A DNA stretch of 64,000 nucleotides, from NCBI GenBank assembly GCA_036023115.1, contig JAYKKT010000091.1:33169001-33233000 (forward strand), read 5' to 3'. The position numbers and the translations under genes were made by a program. Under the pieces are notes generated by a model that saw only the letters and a list, made by a program, of their open reading frames with translations, was not told where the DNA came from and did no database searches. Positions within the stretch are counted from its first letter, which is position 1; each line of letters starts with the position of its first letter. Of the stretch, positions 37,601 to 46,600 are shown in pieces. The DNA comes from Brasenia schreberi (lineage: Eukaryota; Streptophyta; Magnoliopsida; Nymphaeales; Cabombaceae).

Positions 37601-40600
37601 ATTGACCCTAGGTATTTAAAACTTCTCTTTTGGGGGATGCAATGTGTGTCAATTTTAATTTCTATGTCCTCTGAGGTAACCAAATGATCAAACTTACATT
37701 CCATATATTCTGTCTTTGTTCTACAATGTCATCTTCAAATAATATACACCAAGGGACTTCATCTTTAATATGTTTTATTAACTCATCCATCACCATTATA
37801 AATAAGTATGGACTTAAAGTTGATCCTTGATGTAATACAATATTAACTTCAAAGAAGTCTGTCATTCCTTGATGAGTCCTCACACAAGTTTTTGCACCAT
37901 CATACATGTCTTTTATAAGGTTAATATATGTCAATGGGATACCTCTTTTTTCCAAGGTTCTCCAAAGAACCTCCCTTGGTACCCCTATCATAAGCTTTTT
38001 CTAGATCAATAAATATCATGTGAAAGTCTTTCTTTTTTGCTCTAAAATGTTCCATAAGATGTCTCAAAAGGTGAATCGCTTCAACAGTAGATCTGCCTGG
38101 CATGAATCCAAATTGTTGTACTTGATACTTGTCTTAACCTACGTTCGATAATTCTTTCCCACAATTTCATAGTATGGCTCATTAACTTAATACCTCAATA
38201 ATTCGCACAATTTTGAATCTCCCTTGGTTTTATATGAGTATAAGTGTACTTGCTCTCCATTCCAAGGGCATCTTTTGGTTTTTCCATATTTCATTAAATA
38301 GTCTTGTGAGTCAAGTGATTGCCATTTCTCCTAGTATTTTCCAAACTTCTATAGGAATATTGTCTGGTCCTACCAATTTACCACCCTTCATATGTTTAAG
38401 AACCTCTTTGACTTCATCCTTTTGAATACGTCGGTAGAAATTGTGGTTTATATACTTTTATGATTTGGCTAACTCTCCTAAGCTAATACTAACATCTTTA
38501 TTTTCATTAAAAAGCTCATAAAAATAGTTTTTTCATCTATTTCTTATATCATCATTTGCCACTAGAATTTTTTCATCCTCATCTTTGATACATCTAACAT
38601 AATTAAAATCTTTTGTTTTCTTATCTCTAGGCCTAGCTATCCTAAAAATATCTCTTTCACCCTCTTTTGAGTTGAGTTTTTTATATCAATCCTCGCAAAG
38701 TTTAGCTTTTGCTTCACTCGTGGCCTTTTTTGCTTCCTTCTTTGCTTTCTTATAAGCCTCTAAAGTTTCACTAGTTTTCTTAGCATAATGTAATTTGTAA
38801 CATACCCTCTTTGCCTTGATTTTATTTTGCACTACTTCACTCCACCACCAAGCTTCTTTTTGTACCGGTACACCTCCCTTAGATACACCTAACACATCTT
38901 TCGCCACTTTCCTAATATGTATAGCCATATTGTTCACATACCATAGGGTATACCAGCATAATTCCAAACATCTCCTTGAAGGATTTTCTGTTTAAATATA
39001 TCTTCTTTCTCGCTTTTGAGGTTCCACCATTTAGTCTGAATAGCTCGATGCACTCTTTTCTTCTTTGTCCATTTTTTTTTTGTAAATCCATAACTAAAAG
39101 TCGATGTTGGGTGGTTAAGCTTTCTCCTGGAATTACCTTGCAATCTATACAACACGCACTATCTTTTTTTCTACAAATAAAGTAATCAATTTGTGTTTGT
39201 GATAAGCCACTTTTATAAGTAATTAAATGTTCAACTCATTTTTTGAAGGTTGTATTGACTATAAAGAGATCAAATGCCATAGCAAAATTTAAAATCTCCG
39301 TAACTTCCTTATTTATATCCCCAAAACCAAAGTTTCCATGAATTCCTTGATATCCTAATGCCTCTTTACTGACATGTCCATTTAAGTCTCCTCCTAAACA
39401 AATCATCTCCCTTTGTGGAATCTTTTGAATCACCTTATGTAACTCTTCACAAAAAGTTGTTTTTATATTATCTTCTAGTCCTACTTGGGGTGCGTAAGCA
39501 CAAACTATTGAATTTAATCACATACCTTGGTAAAATACAACATCAAATAAAGATACCTTGCATGCAGGGATTCGGCACACCATGGCTACCACCCTCTCTT
39601 ACTTTTATTCATTACTTAAACCTAATTACACTTAGGGCAACTTTTATATAGACTTCTAACTGATCTGCCCCTGATTAGACACACTAACTACTAACTAAAT
39701 ACGGTACCCAAATGGATCATATATTGATCCATTTGGATCCACATGACTCACCTATGCAGACTACTACTAACAAACATAAACAATAATACTATTACACGAT
39801 AGATCAATTCATTCCTTGCAACACGTCCCCTCAAGTTGGGTCTTGAAGGCTTGAAATACCCAACTTGCTAAGAGTATTCTTTAAGTCATATATAAAAACT
39901 GGTTTGGTAAGAATATCTGCTAGTTGATCTTCAGACCGAACATGAAGAATGTTGAAGATTCCTTATGTTTGTCTAATAAAGTAGCAATCAACCTCAATGT
40001 GCTTGGTTCTCTCATGAAAAACTGGATTAGATGCTATTTCAAGGTCTGCTTTACTATCTATAAGAAAATTGACTGGAACCATCTTCCGCAAACCAATTTT
40101 TTCCAACAGTGATAAAATCTATAGTCCTTCACACATGCCTAGTGCAATTGCCCGGTATTTTGCTTCAACACTTGACCTAACCACTATAGATTGTTTTTTA
40201 CTTTGCCAAGATACCACATTGCCTCCTAGACATACTATATAACCTGAGATAGACTTCCTATCACTCTTAGAGCCAGCCTAATCAGCATCAGAATAAATCT
40301 CAAGATCCATAGATGAATGAGGAGTATACCATAAACCATAAGAGATAGACGATTTCAGATATCAAATGATATGGAAGACCATACTCATATGATGCTTAGA
40401 AGGGGAATGCATCCACCTACTAACATAACTGACTGCAAAGCTGATGTCTGGTCTAGTAATAGTGAGATAGATAAGCTTGCCCACCAATTGCTGATATCTA
40501 CCAATATCTTCATATGGTTCAGATGTGACTTCTTTGTCTTCTCTTTAACTTCAATGGGAGTAGAACATATTCGACAGTCTTCCATTTTTGTGTCTTTCAG

Positions 40601-43600
40601 CAAGTCCAAGATATATTTTCTTTGACTTAGAAATAAGCAATCCTTACTCAATACAAATTCGATTCCCAAGAAGTAGTGAAGTCTGCCCAAATCTTTTAAG
40701 TCAAATAGAGCATGTAGTTTTTTCTTTAAATCAACAATACCTTCTGTATCATCCCCAGTGATAATGATATCATCAACATACACTAATAATATAATGGTTT
40801 TCATTCCTTGGTAGATGAAGAGTATATGATCACTGATACATTGTTTGAAACCCAAACCAATAATACCATCACTAAACTTCTGAAACCATGCTCTTGGAGA
40901 TTGTTTCAACCCATAGATAGACTTCCGTAATTTGCATACTGTGTTGCCTTTTTGTTCTTGGTGATACCCAGGAGGTAAATCCATGTAAATATCTTCCATG
41001 AGATCTCCCTGAAGGAAGGCGTTCTTTACGTCGAGCTGCCATAAATCCCATTGATAATTAACTGCCATACTTAGAATAATTCTGATTGTATTCATTTTTG
41101 CTACTGGTGCAAATGTTTCTCTATAATCAATACCATAAGATTGACTATGACCTTTGGCTACTAGTCTAGCTTTATATCTTCTTATGTTCCCATCAACCTT
41201 ATACTTCACAGAATATACCCATTTGCAACCGGCTGTTTTCCTATCTGGTGGTAACTATACCAGTTTCCAGGTTCTGTTTTTTTCCAATACTGAAATTTCT
41301 TCTTCATGACTGCCTTCTACTCTGAACATTGCGATGCTTCTTCGAATGACTTGGGAATATAAGTATTATCTGCATTCATCACAAACAGTTGATACTCTTT
41401 GGGATAGTTAGTATAAGAAACCATCTTCTGTAGTGCGTATTTGGCCTTTTCACGTTTCCCTTTTCGAAGAGAGATAGGCAAATTATCTAGATCATTAGTA
41501 GAATTTCGAGAAGTTACCTGAGGGGGAATCAGATCTGATTTAGAGTGAATTCAGAGTGAAAATTCTGGTCTTGAGTAGCAGACTGATCCTGACCAAAAAT
41601 TTTCCTCTCGCCTCTGGTATAACTCTGCCACATTTTTTCTGGAACAGATAGCGTCTCTTCAGTTTCTTCTTCAATATCTAATTGATCTCGACTAGGTAAG
41701 AGAGGGATCACATTGGGTGAGTGGATGGCAGACACTTTATTCTCTAATTTTCCATAAAAAGGTATATCTTCATGAAATGTAACATCCATTGTAACATAAG
41801 ATCTTGTAGCAGGATCATAACATCTATATCCTTTTTTAGTAGATGAATACCCTAAGAAGATATACTTAATAGCCCTAGCATCTAATTTCTCTCTCAACCC
41901 ACTGTGTATATGAACAAAACAAGTGCACCCAAACACTTTGGGAGATAGATGAAACGATTTCTGAGATGGACATAAGGAACGAAATGGAGTATTGCCATTT
42001 AATATCTTGCTAGGCATACAATTTATGAGAAAAACTGCAGTTAAGATTGCTTCTCCCCAATAGAATTTTGGAACATCATAACCAATCAAAAGAGTTCTAG
42101 CCACTTCCAAAATATGTCGATTTTTCCTTTCAGAAACTCCATTTTGTTGTGGTGAATAAGAACATGAAGTTTGGTGTAAAATTCTCCGGTCTCAGAAATA
42201 TGAGTTGAGTGATTTGGGACATGAATTCCCCTCCATTATCACTCTGAAATATCTTAATGGAGCTATGGAATTGTGTGTGCACAAACTGACAATATATAGG
42301 AATAATATTTCTCACTACCACTTTAGTTTTTATGAGATATATAACAGTGAACTGAGTACAACCATCAATGAATGAAATAAAGTATCTATCACCATGTAAA
42401 GAGGTAATAGAGCAGGGACCCCAAATATCAGAATGAACAAGCTCAAAAGATATGGAAGATTTTTCTTCATTCAAGGAAAATGAAATACGATGGTGTTTTG
42501 CATTCTAACAAGTTTCACAATTCAATTGGAAATTATTACTAAGGAAAAAATTCAAGCAATAGGATTCTAATATTCGATAAAGGTAAATGGCCTAATCTCT
42601 GATGCCATAAAGGTAGGTCTTCTTTTTGCTTCTCTGTAATAATTGTTGACTGAAATGCTGTTTCTCTAGCTTCCTCATAGACATAAAGGCCTCTTGACAT
42701 GCTACCCAAAACAAAGATCCTCCCCGTCCTCAGTTCCTGAAAGAAACATCCAAATGAGTCAAAGATCACTCTACATTTGAAGTCTTGAGTCATAACAAAT
42801 ACTGATAATAAGTTAACTGAAATATTATGAACATGTAAGACATTCTTCAATACTCCAAAAGGTGTAGTGATACTTCTTTTTCCAACAATGGGAGTATAGG
42901 ATCCATCGGCTAGCTTAATACTAATTTTACCTGAGTCAACTGATAATCATCAAAGAACTCTCTTTTACCCACTATATGATCCGTAGCCTCAGAATCAATG
43001 ACTCGTATCCTAAAATGAGAAATAGTTACATTACCCTGAGCCATGAATGAGAAGGGATATGCCATAGTTGCTTGAGAAACAGTAGTAGAAGTGGAGGCAG
43101 AATTATCCAAACAAGCCTTAAGCATCTCAATTTTTTTTTTCATGTCTGTCAGTAAATCTGCACTACTTTCTGTAGCTTGTTTTCCACTTTGATCACTGCT
43201 AAAGTAAGCCTTATTAGGCCTATTCTGGTAATACAAGAGTTTACCTACGAGTTCCCAGCGTGTCTCCTTCGCATGTCTTGATTTACCACAGTGAGAACAA
43301 GTTAGTTTATCCCTTTCTTCTGAAGTGACTGATGATCTGCTCCTACCACAACAATATCCTCCTCTACCACGAGAGAATGAGGGAGTAGATGGATTCCTGA
43401 CTTCTTACAAATGCAGTTGTCTCTGAATTATGCTTGGTTTCTTTTTCTAGATGTTTCCTGTCTTCTTCTCGAAGTAGAAGAGAGTACATTGTACTTAGAG
43501 ACGGAAACTCTTCTCTACTGAGTATATTATTTTAACAGCTTCATATTCTGAAGAGATACCCCACAAAAGGTCAAATACTTTTTGTTCTTCGAACTCCTCA

Positions 43601-46600
43601 TTCCGCTCATGTGTACACTGTTGACATTTTGTCTTGAAATAAAGTTGTAGTTCTTCCCATAGACCTCTGAGTTATGCATAATACTCACCGACTGATCTTC
43701 CACCCTATCTGCATTTTCTGATCTTCTTAATGAGATCATACTTCTTTGCTATATTCTTCCTCTGAGCATATGCATCTTGAGTTGCAAGCCAAATATCTTT
43801 GGGAGTCTCCAAAAACATGAACGTACTCCCAATAGATGGTATCATAGATTTTAGGAGCCAAGCACTTACAAGTGCATTTTCGCTGTGCCATCTGGCATAA
43901 AGTGGATCTGTCTATGGTGGTTGGGGAATATCTCCAGTAAGGTAGTCCCAACGCCCCCTTACTATGACAACAAGTTCAATAGATCAAGCCCATTGAAGAT
44001 AGTTTTTCCCATCTAACTTCGTATTTGTAATATGAAAACTTCACCTTTATCTAAGTAGTTGTTGTCACATCCCTCTACCATCTTGCTTCTGTCCATTTAC
44101 TTATTTAGTCTTCCTTTTCGATATGTAGGTGAACAACCAATATGCTCGTACTTGAATATTAATCCCTTACTATGTCACCGTGCAGACTTCAACTTCCACG
44201 TTGAACAGAAAAAGAGAATAATAAAAAAAATCTGATTTGAACAGGCATCCACCACGGCTATGCGTGAGTGTTAATATGATAATTTTTCTCTTTAATACGA
44301 ATTAATACCAATCAACACTCCACTTCTGAAACCCGCAATCAACAGGCTCTATCTTGTCACCAAGACTGATCGTCTTCAATAAAGAAACAAATATTAATTC
44401 TTCCAAACTAAAAAAAAATTGATGATTACTTATCCTTCAATAATCCACTTTCTCCAAAAAAAAAACACAGATTTTATAGCCTTATAGGTTCTGATACCAT
44501 GTTGAATTTAATCACATACCTTGGTAAAATACAACATCAAATAAAGATACCTTGCACGCAGGGATTCGGCACACCCATGGTTGTCGCCCTCTCTTGCTTT
44601 TATTCATTACTTACTTAAACCTGATTATACTTAGGGCAACTTTTATACATACTTCTAACTTGAAAGACCGATCTGCCCCTGATTGGACACACTAACTACT
44701 AACTAAATACGGTACCCAAATGGATCAGATATTGATCCATTTGGATCCATATGACTCACCTATGCAGACTACTACTAACAAACATAAACAATAAGTCTAT
44801 TACACGATAGATCAATTCATTCCATGCAACACAAACTATATTTAAAACCTCTACTCCTAACACTAATTTCAACGTCATGATTCGGTAACCATATTGTTGT
44901 ATGTCTACTATACTATCCTTTAAATCTTTATTTATGATAATACCAACTCCGTTTCGAGCCTTTTCTTTACCCGAGTACAATAATTTAAAACCTGTATTCT
45001 CTATCTCCTTTGCTTTTTCTCCAACCCATTTTGTCTCTTGTAAACATAGAATATGAATCTTTCTCCGAATCATAGTATCTACCACCTCAATTGGCTTACC
45101 AGATAATGTTTCGATATTATAAGAACCAATACAAATCTTATTATCTAGGACTAGCTTCCTTACCCCCGCATCCGTCCATAATCAAAATGCATACACCCTC
45201 TCTGAAAATTATTCACTACATTCGGCGACAATGTAGCGGGACTAACTTCAACCCATTTTGTCATATGAAAATTATCTAGGATTAGATTCCTTACCCTCCG
45301 CATCCGTCCATAATCAAAATGCGGAGACCATCTCTGAATTTTATTTCACTACATTCGATCATTGATGAATTAACAAAACATATTCAAGATGAGACACCCT
45401 GGTGCATGTTATTTGCAGATGATATTGTCTTAGTGGATGAGTATAAGGAAAAAGTTAATAGGAAATTGGAACTATGGAGAGAAAGGTTAGAAAGTAAAGG
45501 CTTCCGACTTAGTGGAACAAGAATATATGAAATGTAAGTTTGATCATTTGGGTACTTCAACGGACATAAAAATTAAAATTTACAATAATGCATCCCTTAA
45601 AAGAAAAGTTATAAATACCTAGGGTCAATTTTTCAAAGTGATAGAAAAAATTTAAGATGTTAAGCTAAAATGGAGAGGAGCATTAGGTATTCCATGTGAT
45701 AAGACACCACTGAAGTTAAAAGGTTAATATTATAAAGCAACAATTAGACTTGTTATGTTTTATGGCTATGAGTGTTGGGCAGTTAATCATCTAGCAGAAA
45801 TAAAGATGTTTAGATAGATGAGTGGTCACACAAGGAAAAATCGTATCCATAATGAGGTTATTAGAAACCAATTGGGAGTAGCACCAAAAACCAATTGGGA
45901 GTAGCACCAATAAAAGGTAAAACGAGAGAAAATCGTTTAAGATGGTTTGGACATATACAAAGACCCCAGGGACACTCCCATAAGAAGATATGAAAAATTA
46001 TATTGTAAAAATATTAAAAGAGAAAGAGGATCACAAAAGTGTTGGAAAGAAACTATAAAAATGATCTAGTATATATTGAGTTAAATGCTAGCATCACACG
46101 TGATAGGGCTCTGAGGAAACAAAGAATCTATATAGCTGACCCCATTTAGTATGGGAAAAGGCTTAGTTGTTATGGTATTGCATGGCAAATATGCACGGTT
46201 TATTGCAATTGCTCAGGATACCTTCTTCTAGCTTCTAGGGTCTATTTCTTAGTTCAAGATACCTCTTACTAACTTAACTGGAATAAAAGAATTAGTAGAT
46301 CTGTTCCGCCGAAAATGGGAATGGTCTGGGGTTATGAACTTATAATCATGGAATCGACTCCATCATCAGATTATAACCTCTTAAGTCTTAACATCTATGG
46401 CAAAATATTAGTTGGATGTATTCTACATCAAAATCACTTAACTCACAAGACTATTTAATGAAATATGAAGAAATCAAAAGATGACCGAGAAATAGAGGGC
46501 GAGTACACTTATACCAATATACAAGAACAAGAGAGTCATAAAGAATTGTGTGAATTATCGGGGTATCAAGTTAATAAGCCATATCATGAAATTATGAGAA

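Larger units (their letters stand above)
39506..44831 (-). mobile_element. Copia element 2 (Ty1-copia), minus strand, decayed
   Basis: 5,326 bp with LTRs 39506-39823 (3') and 44500-44831 (5') and target-site duplication CAAAC at 39501-39505 and 44832-44836. On the minus strand: PBS, leader, gag (about 44030-43240), protease region (43236-42540), integrase (42474-41529), RT (41209-40385) and RNase H (about 40384-39850). It shares long protein similarity with copia element 1 (for example [14 protein letters not shown]), so both belong to one family. Stops and shifts throughout. Confidence 0.94.
37017..45358 (-). mobile_element. LINE D: near full-length RTE LINE in LINE A, split by copia element 2
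   Basis: Flanked by the 15-bp direct repeat TCATTGATGAATTAA at 37002-37016 and 45359-45373. Minus-strand order: 5' region with two tandem units (45357-45141), endonuclease (45085-44837 and 39505-39000), linker, RT (38967-37400), C-terminal region and (TTG)n tail (37050-37025). Copia element 2 (39506-44831) sits in the endonuclease part. Without that insertion it would be about 3.0 kb, a near complete RTE. Several shifts and small deletions (for example after 37710, before the FADD-like site) inactivate it. Confidence 0.9.
28405..46173 (+). mobile_element. LINE A: RTE-type LINE, plus strand, split by two nested insertions
   Basis: Pieces: 28405-28635 (5' region and start of the endonuclease, [12 protein letters not shown]), 35964-37016 (endonuclease and early RT, degenerate) and 45374-46173 (RT from the DELTKHIQ region to the 3' end CCCCATTTAGTATGGGAAAAGG). 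The joins are defined by an 11-bp repeat around LINE B and a 15-bp repeat around LINE D. An internal part between endonuclease and RT is missing and stops are frequent. The 5' boundary is approximate. I found no target-site duplication for the whole element. Confidence 0.8.
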
